Assembly (NCBI GenBank): GCA_041663485.1
Contig: JBAYMO010000001.1
Coordinates: 1 to 64,000, forward strand
Source: 02-FULL-45-11b sp041663485
Lineage (GTDB): Bacteria > Patescibacteriota > Patescibacteriia > Buchananbacterales > UBA6539
Length of the DNA: 64,000 nt
Direction of reading: 5' to 3'
Under the pieces are notes generated by a model. That model did not search any database. It worked only from the letters and a program-made list of their open reading frames with translations, and had not been told where the DNA came from. The position numbers and the translations under genes are program-made. This document shows positions 42,029 through 49,727 of this stretch, one piece after another; the first letter of the stretch is position 1, and each line of letters begins with the position of its first letter.

Positions 42029-42817
42029 TTATAGCACCTCGTAAGTTACCATGACGTCAACTACAATATCTTGACTGCCAACTTCAACCGCCGGAGCCGG
42101 CGCCGCGCCACCCACACCCACAGCCGCCTCTGACTTCATGGAATAATCACGATAGACCGGCACAACAGAATTTTGCGTACTTTCGGCAAAAGAGACCAAT
42201 TTACCTAATTTAACTCCCGCGATTTTAGCCAAGGCTTCGGCTTTTTCTTTCGCGTTAGCCAGCGCCTTTTCTCGGGCTTGTTGTTTTAATTTTTCCGGTT
42301 CATCAATGGTAAAATTCAAGCTGCCGATTTGATTAGCCCCCAAAGTACCGGCCTGCGAAATGATACTGCCGATTTTGTCCAAATTTCTAATCTTAATCGT
42401 CACGGATTGTGACACTGTGTAGCCGCGCAAAACTTGCTGGCCGTTGCTGTAGTCGTAACGGGGATAAATATTGTAATTGGCAGTTTGAATATCTTTAGCG
42501 TCAATGCCGGCACCTTTAAGCTGCGCAATAATTTTATTCATCTTGTCGGTATTTTCTTTTTGCGCATCGGCTACTTTTTCTTTTTGAGTTTCAATGCCTA
42601 AAGAAATTTGGGCAATATCGGGCACGGCATTAATTTTGCCTTCGCCGTCGATGCTAATGGTGTAAGTCTGCTGACTCTCGCGGCCAATGTAATCATGCTT
42701 TTTGACTTCATTCCAAGTTAACACCGACATAAATACTACGAGAAAAACTGTAACAATGGTGCCAAGAATTTTCCAAACCGGCACATGATTACAGCAACAT
42801 TTTTTTTCGTCTTCCAT
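42029..42817 (-). CDS. SIMPL-domain (DUF541) exported protein
   Basis: 262 residues. One N-terminal membrane helix (~13-33), then the SIMPL domain: YTISIDGEGKINAVPDIAQI in parts, AQKENTDKMNKIIAQLKGAGI, GYTVSQSVTIKIRNLDKIG, and KQQAREKALANAKEKAEAL. Family members sit in the periplasm or on the membrane and have been linked to oxidative-stress tolerance; the biochemical role is unknown. Lies 10 nt after pgk. Confidence 0.85.
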   Translation of the reverse strand: MEDEKKCCCNHVPVWKILGTIVTVFLVVFMSVLTWNEVKKHDYIGRESQQTYTISIDGEGKINAVPDIAQISLGIETQKEKVADAQKENTDKMNKIIAQLKGAGIDAKDIQTANYNIYPRYDYSNGQQVLRGYTVSQSVTIKIRNLDKIGSIISQAGTLGANQIGSLNFTIDEPEKLKQQAREKALANAKEKAEALAKIAGVKLGKLVSFAESTQNSVVPVYRDYSMKSEAAVGVGGAAPAPAVEVGSQDIVVDVMVTYEVL

Positions 42818-42827
42818 AAATTTTAAA

Positions 42828-44057
42828 TTAATTTTTAATAATATTTTTTAAAGCGGGCAAAATTTTTCCCGACATTAATTCCAAGCTGGCGCCGCCACCG
42901 GTTGAAATATGGCTGAATTTCCCCTCAAGCTTGTATTTAGCCACCACCATTTCCGTATCGCCGCCGCCAATGACCGACATGGCCTTGCTCCTGGCCACCG
43001 CCTCCGCAATTTTTCTGGTGCCAAAAGCGAATTTGTCAATTTCAAAAACACCCATGGGTCCGTTCCAAAAAATTGTCTTGGCCTGTTTTAATTCAAATAA
43101 ATAATTGGCAATGGTTTTAGGTCCAATATCCAAAAACATCCACCGCTTATCAATTTTTTGATGATTTTGTAAATCAACCATTTCCACCAAAGAATGCTGG
43201 TCAATTTTATTGCCCGAGAGCATATCAACCGGTAAAACAATTTTTTGTTTATGATGTTTTAATAAATCTTTGGCAAATTTTACGATATCGACATTTTTTC
43301 TTTTGGCCTTATCAACAAAGGATGATTCCACCAGAGATTTACCAATTTCAAAACCCTGGGCTTTTAAAAATACGTTGGCGGCGCCCCCGCCGATCAAAAC
43401 TTTATCGGCTACTTTGATTAAATGGTCTAAGACGGCAATTTTGTCTGACATTTTAGCGCCGCCCAGAACGACCACGAAAGGTTTTTGGGGGTTTTGAGCC
43501 ACGCCAGTTAAAACTTTTATTTCCTTTTGCAGCAAGAACCCGGCATAACTCGGCAATAATTCCGTAATCCCCGTCGTCGAAGCATGGACGCGATGAGCCT
43601 GAGCGAACGCGTCAAAGCAAATTAAATCACTGCCATGAACCAAAAGCTTGGCGAATAATTTATTATTTTCTTCTTCCTGGTGATAAAATCTGACATTTTC
43701 CAGCATAACAATCTCCCCGGCCTTCATCTTACTGATTTTTTCGAAAACCTTTGGTCCCACGCAATCATCCAGCTTCTTTACCGGTTTTTTAATTAACTTC
43801 GCTAAGGCCTTAGCCACCGAATCCATTTTCAATTTTTCCACCATTTTGCCGTCCGGCCGACCCAACCACGATAAAACCACCACTCGACATTTGTTTTTCA
43901 AAAGAAATCTTAAGGTGGGCAAAGTCTCTCTAATTCTACGATCATCAAATACTTGCCAACTTCCATCTTTTAAGACTAATGGCAAATCATAAGCCACGCG
44001 AAATAAAACCGTCTTGCCTCTTAAATTTTTTACCTCCCTGATTGATTTAAGTTTCAT
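42828..44057 (-). CDS. pgk: Phosphoglycerate kinase
   Basis: 409 residues from ATG 44057; the TTG at 44063 two codons earlier is less likely. Landmarks: TVLFRVAYDLP (usual RVDFN region changed to RVAYD), LSWLGRPDG, LLENVRFYHQEE, LGGAKMSDKI, and the ATP site IFWNGPMGVFE with VIGGGDTEM. The Asp-Phe-Asn of the substrate site is Ala-Tyr-Asp here. Makes ATP from 1,3-bisphosphoglycerate. First gene of the operon pgk-SIMPL-DG repeat-eno-HD-gpmI-gpmI. Confidence 0.93.
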   Translation of the reverse strand: MKLKSIREVKNLRGKTVLFRVAYDLPLVLKDGSWQVFDDRRIRETLPTLRFLLKNKCRVVVLSWLGRPDGKMVEKLKMDSVAKALAKLIKKPVKKLDDCVGPKVFEKISKMKAGEIVMLENVRFYHQEEENNKLFAKLLVHGSDLICFDAFAQAHRVHASTTGITELLPSYAGFLLQKEIKVLTGVAQNPQKPFVVVLGGAKMSDKIAVLDHLIKVADKVLIGGGAANVFLKAQGFEIGKSLVESSFVDKAKRKNVDIVKFAKDLLKHHKQKIVLPVDMLSGNKIDQHSLVEMVDLQNHQKIDKRWMFLDIGPKTIANYLFELKQAKTIFWNGPMGVFEIDKFAFGTRKIAEAVARSKAMSVIGGGDTEMVVAKYKLEGKFSHISTGGGASLELMSGKILPALKNIIKN

Positions 44058-44107
44058 TATCAAGTTTTTAATTATTTCGTCTTCAAAATAATTACTTCGG
44101 TATTGAA

Positions 44108-44137
44108 ATTATAACATAAAAAGCCAGGATTCAGCAA
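44108..44137 (-). promoter_or_regulatory. Promoter of the glycolytic operon
   Basis: Minus strand TTGCTG (44137-44132), 18-nt spacer, TATAAT (44113-44108); leader about 45 nt before ATG 44057. Confidence 0.55.
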
Positions 44138-44182
44138 GGCAAAATTTAAAAATAATGATTAACAAATTCTAGCCGCTCACGA

Positions 44183-44437
44183 CTACTCCCCTTCAATCTC
44201 CACCAGCTTCCAGGTGCTGCCCGCTACCGGTCTGATTTCAATTTCTGCCATTTTAGCCGGAGTTTGACTGGCCAGCAATTTCAAATTATAGGCTAAATTT
44301 TCTGGATTTATCTCCTGACTATGCTCAACAACAGAGCCAAGTTCAATCACTATTTTTTTTATTTCTTTGATTTTGTTTTCGGCCGCCTTTTCTAAAACTA
44401 ATTTCAAAATCAAATCGGCCGCGTGAAGATCATGCAT
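44183..44437 (-). CDS. hypA: HypA-like nickel chaperone lacking the zinc domain
   Basis: 84 residues from ATG 44437. MHDLHAADLILKLVLEKA reproduces the HypA N-terminus, whose Met-His amino end binds nickel; KIKEIKKIVIELGSVVEH continues the fold. The usual C-terminal zinc ribbon (two CxxC pairs) is absent: the protein has no cysteine and ends AGSTWKLVEIEGE. The longer frame from 44479 would overlap hydA and spoil the N-terminal nickel site, so it is rejected. Last gene of the hydrogenase cluster, 17 nt after hydA; it would deliver Ni to HydA. Confidence 0.75.
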   Translation of the reverse strand: MHDLHAADLILKLVLEKAAENKIKEIKKIVIELGSVVEHSQEINPENLAYNLKLLASQTPAKMAEIEIRPVAGSTWKLVEIEGE

Positions 44438-44454
44438 AAAAAAATAATTATTAT

Positions 44455-45741
44455 TTAATGAGTCGCGCAAGAAATGCAAGGATCATACGCGCGAATCATA
44501 GCTCGAATTTTTTGTTCACGTTCCGTCGCATTCATCTGAGCCAAGCCTGGCATATACGTCATTAAATCCTGTTCAATATTATTTAAAAATTGAACCGTCG
44601 GTGTGATAATGTCGGCTTTGACAATAATACCATTCTCATCGATTCGCAACATATCATACAATATGCCCCGAGGCGCTTCCATAATTGAATATCCGGTTCT
44701 AACTTTACCCAAAGGATTGGCGCCGGCAATTAAATTTAATTTCTTAGCCAAACTTTCTTCGGGTTTTAAATTTTTAATTATGTCTTTTAATAATAATCCG
44801 GCGGTTTCTGTGGCATGAACTAACTCAATGGCTTGAGCCAAGACGTTGTAAAAAGTATTATAAATGGGAAATTCTAATTTTAAATCAGCTACCACCTTTT
44901 TGGCCAAAGGGCTGAGCCGATTGTGATTAATATTTAATCTGGCTAATGCGCCCACCATAAAACTCTTACCTTTATAATTGGCCCGCTTGGCTGCCGTGGC
45001 CAACAGCTGGTATTCATCAATGGCTTTACCGTAGTGATTAGCGCCAATAATCTTGCCTGATAAAAATTTTACTTGCCCGTCATAAATAGCATATTCTTTA
45101 CTATTTACCAAACAGGCATATTCTTGTTCTCGATAAAAATTTGGTATGGGCATTCTCGAAGCAAATAAAACCAGATTCATCGCCGATTCCATGGCTTGTT
45201 CCCAGTCGCCTAGAATCTCTTGTAATTTTTTCTTTTTAGGCAAAACTTTGAAACCGCCAACCTCACAGGCAATCGGATGAACGGCGCGGCCGGCTACCGC
45301 TTCTAAAATCGCTAAAGCAAATTGTCGACTATTAATAGCCGCCTGGGCTTCGGTGGGGTGATTTTTAATAAAATCAAGATCATCTTTGACGCCATAAAAA
45401 TCCGGCATGGATAAAAAATAAAGGTGCAAAGCGTGACTATGGATGACCTGGCATAATTCCATTAATTTTCGCAACCTAACTGTTTGGTCGCTGGGATGTA
45501 AATTAAAAGCGTCTTCAATACACTTGATAGTATTTAAAGAATGAACAACCGGACAAATACCACAAATCCTGGCGGTAATAATCGGCACATCACTATAGTG
45601 CCGACCAACCAAAATGCTTTCGATTAATCTCACACCCTCAGTAGTTTTTATTTTGGCCGCAGCCATGTCACCATCAAAAATATCACCAATAAAATCGGCA
45701 TGACCTTCCATTTTCGCCAGATGATTAATGACTATTTTCAT
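44455..45741 (-). CDS. hydA: [NiFe] hydrogenase large (alpha) subunit, group 3b-like
   Basis: 428 residues. Both Ni-binding motifs present: ARICGICPVVH (Cys60, Cys63) and DPCISCATH (Cys422, Cys425, His428). The protein ends exactly at that His, so the C-terminal peptide normally removed by a maturation protease is missing. With HydB, HydG and HydD it forms a cytoplasmic NAD(P)-linked hydrogenase/sulfhydrogenase. No export signal. Lies 12 nt after hydD. Confidence 0.92.
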   Translation of the reverse strand: MKIVINHLAKMEGHADFIGDIFDGDMAAAKIKTTEGVRLIESILVGRHYSDVPIITARICGICPVVHSLNTIKCIEDAFNLHPSDQTVRLRKLMELCQVIHSHALHLYFLSMPDFYGVKDDLDFIKNHPTEAQAAINSRQFALAILEAVAGRAVHPIACEVGGFKVLPKKKKLQEILGDWEQAMESAMNLVLFASRMPIPNFYREQEYACLVNSKEYAIYDGQVKFLSGKIIGANHYGKAIDEYQLLATAAKRANYKGKSFMVGALARLNINHNRLSPLAKKVVADLKLEFPIYNTFYNVLAQAIELVHATETAGLLLKDIIKNLKPEESLAKKLNLIAGANPLGKVRTGYSIMEAPRGILYDMLRIDENGIIVKADIITPTVQFLNNIEQDLMTYMPGLAQMNATEREQKIRAMIRAYDPCISCATH

Positions 45742-45753
45742 AAAATAATTTTA

Positions 45754-46590
45754 TTACTTTTTAACAATCAAATCCTTTGGCGTTTGTTCAGAGCGCCATT
45801 CTTTTTGAGCCTGATCCAACCAGTCATCCTTGACCCCAAAAACTTCTAAAACTTTTTTTACTTCAGCGGCGTCATGGCCGGCCAGAAAACAATTTTTAAC
45901 AAACTTATCAACGTCGGGTTCTTCCAATAATCCACGGCAACCCCAACAAGGCTGTTTGCTATTCAAACACACCGCATTGCAACCACCCAAAGTAATTGGT
46001 CCACAGCATAAATCACTATTTTGCAATAAACATTCATTGCCGTTAAATTGACATTCCAAGCAAACTGGATTTTGAGCAATGAAGGGTTTCTTGCCGGCCA
46101 AAATCTGCAAAACAATATTTAAAAACTCTTCACCGTTGATCGGACAAGTCGGAATTGTAAAATCAACTTTGACAATTTTGTTAATTGGTAAAATATCTAA
46201 ATTATCAATTCCTTCCGGTTTTTCATAAACCTCGCCTAAGGCTCGATATCGTCCTACCCAATTTTTCATCCGATGAATACCGCCGGTATGAGCACAGTTG
46301 CCCAAAACAATTAGCATCTTGGATTTTTTTCTAAGTTCCTTTAATGTTTTTAAATTATTTTTTGTTACCACTGAGCCTTCCACAAAACAAACATCAAACG
46401 GCCCAAGCTCGGGCGGATCTTCTTTGACAAACCTCCATTGAACCAAATCAATTCTTTTGGCCAATTCCAAAAATCTCTGGCCTAAATCCAAAATAGCGAA
46501 TTCGCATCCCTCGCAACAAGTCAGGCCAATAATTCCCACTCTCGGTTTAGCAATTTGATTAGACTTAGACGAAAATATTTTTTTAAACAT
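45754..46590 (-). CDS. hydD: [NiFe] hydrogenase small (delta) subunit
   Basis: 278 residues, no Tat signal, so cytoplasmic. GLTCCEGCEFAILDLG near 23-38 provides proximal cluster ligands; VLGNCAHTGGIHRM, FTIPTCPINGEEFLN and the Cys-rich CLECQFNGNECLLQ through CWGCRGLLEEPDV supply the others. Transfers electrons between the NiFe site and HydB/HydG. Start overlaps the upstream gene by 8 bp. Confidence 0.92.
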   Translation of the reverse strand: MFKKIFSSKSNQIAKPRVGIIGLTCCEGCEFAILDLGQRFLELAKRIDLVQWRFVKEDPPELGPFDVCFVEGSVVTKNNLKTLKELRKKSKMLIVLGNCAHTGGIHRMKNWVGRYRALGEVYEKPEGIDNLDILPINKIVKVDFTIPTCPINGEEFLNIVLQILAGKKPFIAQNPVCLECQFNGNECLLQNSDLCCGPITLGGCNAVCLNSKQPCWGCRGLLEEPDVDKFVKNCFLAGHDAAEVKKVLEVFGVKDDWLDQAQKEWRSEQTPKDLIVKK

Positions 46591-47362
46591 ATAAATTAGC
46601 TAGATTTAAATTATACTTAGTCCATTTCTCTAAATTTTGTTTTTGTTCTTGAGATAAATAATCGCAAACCCAACCCCAATGAATTGATACAAAATCCCCA
46701 ACTTTCAGCTCAGCCACAAATGATTTATTATTTACTTCAAGCCAAACCTCCCTTTCAATCGGCTCAGCCAAAACTAATTTATCGCCCGCAACCGCTAACG
46801 GTTGGTATTCAATAATAATTCCTTTGGTTAAATTATTTAAATCCTTAATTTCTGATTTCTGTTCTTTAACTTTTCCCCACCCAATCCGACATTCATCCAT
46901 GGTTTTAATGGTATGCTCCAAGGGATAGTGGCCGGTTCGTTTGGGAATATTTAAAACATGAAAACTGTGATGCGGCTTGGCTCCAACCGGAATTTTGCCA
47001 AAAATTTTTTCGACCAGGGCGGGTTTAAGTTTCTTTTTTAATTTTTGTTCATCAACTAAATACTGATAAAAATTTTGCATGGAAACATTTTCCAATAATT
47101 CATTGCCCAGCCAATAAGCCTCAACCACTTTATAATCAAACGGGTCAAGAATTTTATTTGCCTCAGCAATTAAGCGCAAATACGGAAACATGGTTTCAAA
47201 TTCCCTTAACATGTTTTTCAAGCCATCATCGCTGACGGCTTGGGCCGCATATTCAAACAGTTCGGCATTGCTATCCCCGCCGCAATAACGCAGCTTATTG
47301 GGCATAAAAGCGTAACGGGCGGCTAATAGGACTCCATCTGAATTTCTAATATTATCCGACAT
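46583..47362 (-). CDS. Hydrogenase-cluster protein of unknown function (DUF6390-like?)
   Basis: 259 residues without signal peptide. Contains LAARYAFMPNKLRYCGGD near the N-terminus, AKPHHSFHVLNIPKRTGHYPL and MDECRIGWGKV in the middle, and VGDFVSIHWGWVCDYLS at the end. I believe this matches a family of proteins commonly seen beside [NiFe] hydrogenase genes, but the family name is recalled, not checked. The last part (AEPIEREVWLEVN) has an OB-like beta pattern reminiscent of HypC. Overlaps hydD by 8 bp. Confidence 0.65.
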   Translation of the reverse strand: MSDNIRNSDGVLLAARYAFMPNKLRYCGGDSNAELFEYAAQAVSDDGLKNMLREFETMFPYLRLIAEANKILDPFDYKVVEAYWLGNELLENVSMQNFYQYLVDEQKLKKKLKPALVEKIFGKIPVGAKPHHSFHVLNIPKRTGHYPLEHTIKTMDECRIGWGKVKEQKSEIKDLNNLTKGIIIEYQPLAVAGDKLVLAEPIEREVWLEVNNKSFVAELKVGDFVSIHWGWVCDYLSQEQKQNLEKWTKYNLNLANLYV

Positions 47363-47383
47363 TAATTTTTTTCTAAATTTTAC

Positions 47384-48289
47384 TTAATTTTCCTGAATAA
47401 TTTTTTTAACCAAAAACTTTTTTTCAAAAATCAAAATGCAAGCAACACCCCCTAAAATAATTATCAATCCCATAAATTTTTCAACCGCTAATAATTTGTG
47501 CGTCACAAAAACCGAATTCAATATGGTCGTTACTGGCGACGCTAAAACTAAAATGCAAGCCGTTAGCGTCGCTGGCATCATTTTTAGACCGCGATACCAA
47601 GTTATTACATAAGCCGTCAAAAGAATTGAAGCGAGTAATAGCCACGACCACTGGACTGAATTTAAATTGGTTAAGCCGGACAAATCATTGGTCAGCCACA
47701 AAAATCCCAAAAGAAACCAAGCACCGAAAAACATTCTCCCCCAGGCTACCACCAAAGAGTCCAATTTAAACAAAGTTTTTTTGACAATCACTGTTTCCGT
47801 GGCCCAAAACAGCGTAGCCAACAAAATCAAAGTTTCGGCCAGACCCCAGCTCAAACCCTTGAAACCTTCAAACACCATATTGCCATAAAGTAAAACTCCC
47901 AAGGCAACAAATTGCCACCAAGAAACTTTTTCTTTCAAAAATGGCCAGGCTAAAATTGCCACCCAAACAAATAATGTTTTGTGAATAAATGAAGCACTAG
48001 TGGAAGAAGTCAAGCTTAAGCCCTTAAAAAATAACAAAAAAGGAATACTACCGCCAATCAAACCAATCAGGGCTAAATTTAACCAATCTTTAATTTCTAA
48101 CAGTTTTAATTTCCTAAAAATCCAGGGAGATAAAATAACCAAAGACAAGACCAAGGCGACTAAAATATTTTTTAGGGTTGTGTATTGAAAAGAATCCTTA
48201 CCGACCACGCTCATGGCGAATTTATTAAAAAAATTAGCCAATCCGGAAATAATTGCCGTAATTAAAACTAAATAAAAACCTTTTTTCAT
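47384..48289 (-). CDS. EamA/DMT-family transporter
   Basis: 301 residues with ten hydrophobic segments in two five-helix EamA halves; LTSSTSASFIHKTLFVWVAILAWPFLKEK is the typical end of the first half (in parts: ASFIHKTLFVW, PFLKEKVSWWQ). Substrate unknown; drug/metabolite transporters move small solutes. Within the hydrogenase gene run, between hypC (5 nt upstream) and the DUF-type gene, so a metabolite tied to hydrogen metabolism is possible. Confidence 0.85.
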   Translation of the reverse strand: MKKGFYLVLITAIISGLANFFNKFAMSVVGKDSFQYTTLKNILVALVLSLVILSPWIFRKLKLLEIKDWLNLALIGLIGGSIPFLLFFKGLSLTSSTSASFIHKTLFVWVAILAWPFLKEKVSWWQFVALGVLLYGNMVFEGFKGLSWGLAETLILLATLFWATETVIVKKTLFKLDSLVVAWGRMFFGAWFLLGFLWLTNDLSGLTNLNSVQWSWLLLASILLTAYVITWYRGLKMMPATLTACILVLASPVTTILNSVFVTHKLLAVEKFMGLIIILGGVACILIFEKKFLVKKIIQEN

Positions 48290-48294
48290 AAATA

Positions 48295-48486
48295 TTATTT
48301 TAAATATTCGTTAATCTCTTTGGCTTCTTGATCAGAAATTTTAGTTAAAGCCAAATTGGCGTTAGCCAAAACCCAATCTCCAGCTTTAACTTTTTTTATC
48401 AAAGCAACATTAATCATTCGGCCATCAGCTAATTCGGCCACCTGTCCATTAACCTTTTTAATTTTTTGCGGCTTGGTTAAACACAT
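48295..48486 (-). CDS. hypC: HypC/HupF hydrogenase maturation chaperone
   Basis: 63 residues, shorter than usual (about 75-90). Begins MCLTKPQKI with the essential Cys2 that carries the Fe(CN)2CO precursor, followed by DGRMINVALIKKVKAGDWVLANANLAL typical of the OB fold (in parts). Hands the iron unit to HydA. Overlaps the NikN-like gene upstream by 29 bp. HypB, D, E and F are not in this window. Confidence 0.88.
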   Translation of the reverse strand: MCLTKPQKIKKVNGQVAELADGRMINVALIKKVKAGDWVLANANLALTKISDQEAKEINEYLK

Positions 48487-48751
48487 AAATTACTACCCGG
48501 CCAAGAAAAAATAAAATACTAAAAACCAATATTACCCCCAAAACTCCGGCCAGACTTGAAGCCAGCCAAGTTTGGCCAATACCGGGAATTAGATATTCAG
48601 AAAAAAGACCGGGGAAATAATTATTACTTTTTTGTATAAAACCCAAATTCTCCGCCACATACTCCAAACCATCGGGAAAAGAAAAAGCTGCTAGTGAAAC
48701 CACGCCGCCGCAAAATAACGAAAACAATAATATCTTATTCCGTCTTTTCAT
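48458..48751 (-). CDS. PDGLE-domain protein (NikN/CbiN-like)
   Basis: 97 residues from ATG 48751 (MKRRNKILLF); an ATG seven codons earlier (48772) is also possible but overlaps nikM more. Two membrane helices flank a loop with FPDGLEYVAENLGF, the PDGLE signature of the auxiliary subunit of cobalt/nickel ECF transporters. Works with the M subunit encoded directly upstream. Confidence 0.82.
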   Translation of the reverse strand: MKRRNKILLFSLFCGGVVSLAAFSFPDGLEYVAENLGFIQKSNNYFPGLFSEYLIPGIGQTWLASSLAGVLGVILVFSILFFLGRVVIYVFNQAAKN

Positions 48752-49439
48752 AAAAAAATAATTTGATGGCAAAAATAGTTATTATGGCTTCAGCCAAACC
48801 AATTAAGACATGGACTTTTAGCATCGCCCAAAAAACTAAATTAAAAGAAATGTTGCCGGATAATCCAAGTTCAACCGAACAAGCCGTGGCAGCCAAAACT
48901 ACTGAAAGCCAACTGGCCAAACCAATGGCTAAAAATTTATTATGACTCTTTTGATAAATATAAGAATAAATTAAAAAACTAAACAACACGCCAATTATTC
49001 CCATATTAAAAATATTGGCACCCAAAGCGATTATGCCCCCATCCGAAAAAACCAAGGATTGAACGGCCAAAACCGATGCAATAGCCAATAACCCGGTCCA
49101 AGGTCCTAAAACAACAGCCGCCAAAACTCCGCCCAAAAAATGTCCGGAAGTTCCATACTGCACCGGAAAATTCAGCATCTGCAAAGCAAAAATAAATGAC
49201 GCCACCAAAGCCAGTTGTTCAACTTTTTTGTTCGCTTGATTTTTGGCTCTGAATTTGGTCAAAAATTCAGGTGAACAAAATTTTTGTCCAATATTGGTTT
49301 GGATCTGGGGCAATAATATTTTGACTTTTTCAAAGTTTGAATTAAAAAAATTTTTAAAAGCCTGACCTAAAAATCCGGCGGAAACCGCCGCTAAAATAAA
49401 GCTGGTCTGATTGGACAAAAATTGATCAGGCAAATGCAT
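48735..49439 (-). CDS. nikM: Nickel/cobalt ECF transporter substrate subunit (NikM/CbiM-like)
   Basis: 234 residues with about seven membrane helices. Starts MHLPDQFLSN, where Met-His and the second position supply metal ligands in CbiM/NikM; GTSGHFLGGVLAAVVLGPW supplies another. Context with [NiFe] hydrogenase genes argues for nickel. No T (CbiQ/NikQ) or ATPase (CbiO/NikO) gene is nearby. Overlaps the PDGLE gene. Confidence 0.85.
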   Translation of the reverse strand: MHLPDQFLSNQTSFILAAVSAGFLGQAFKNFFNSNFEKVKILLPQIQTNIGQKFCSPEFLTKFRAKNQANKKVEQLALVASFIFALQMLNFPVQYGTSGHFLGGVLAAVVLGPWTGLLAIASVLAVQSLVFSDGGIIALGANIFNMGIIGVLFSFLIYSYIYQKSHNKFLAIGLASWLSVVLAATACSVELGLSGNISFNLVFWAMLKVHVLIGLAEAIITIFAIKLFFYEKTE

Positions 49440-49459
49440 AAATATTTTTTTAAATTGGC

Positions 49460-49600
49460 TTATTTTTTCTTAAAAATCATGGCAATACCAATGACTAATA
49501 CCGCCATCGGCCAAACGATATCCCAGTTAACCCCGGGAATCATGCCAAGATTTTTCATCAAAAAAATTGCACCAATCACGACTAAAGCAATACCAAACAT
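49460..49600 (-). CDS. Small membrane protein, 46 aa
   Basis: ATG 49600, TAA 49460. Two hydrophobic helices around a short loop: FGIALVVIGAIFLMKNLG and DIVWPMAVLVIGIAMIF, tail KKK. The pattern resembles the LiaI/LiaF-type small membrane domain (paired short helices with NLG and a Trp-Pro). Lies between the Cys-rich mini-gene (16 nt upstream) and nikM (20 nt downstream), probably in the same transcript. Confidence 0.6.
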   Translation of the reverse strand: MFGIALVVIGAIFLMKNLGMIPGVNWDIVWPMAVLVIGIAMIFKKK

Positions 49601-49616
49601 AAAACAATATTATTTA

Positions 49617-49706
49617 TTATTTTTTCTTTTTCTTAGCAGCTGGTTTCTTTTTTTTGGCTGGTGCTTTCTTGCTCGCACAGCCGCTGCAACATGAACAACA
49701 TGGCAT
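49617..49706 (-). CDS. Cys-rich, Lys-rich mini-protein, 29 aa
   Basis: ATG 49706, TAA 49617. MPCCSCCSGCASKKAPA is followed by a Lys/Ala/Pro tail ending in five Lys. Five Cys in the first ten residues suggest a metal or cluster site; the tail looks like a flexible nucleic-acid- or membrane-binding tail. A TATAAT/TATATA box sits 3-5 nt before the ATG. Located within the nickel/hydrogenase locus. Not a family I recognise; small size keeps confidence moderate. Confidence 0.5.
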   Translation of the reverse strand: MPCCSCCSGCASKKAPAKKKKPAAKKKKK

Positions 49707-49727
49707 AAGATTATATATAATTAATTA

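Noticed and set aside
44438..44479. HypA start at 44479
   Set aside because: It would bury the Met-His nickel-binding N-terminus and overlap hydA by 25 bp.
49422..49694. 90-codon plus-strand frame with hydrophobic product
   Set aside because: It is antisense to two well-spaced small minus-strand genes and overlaps nikM; no ribosome site or promoter.
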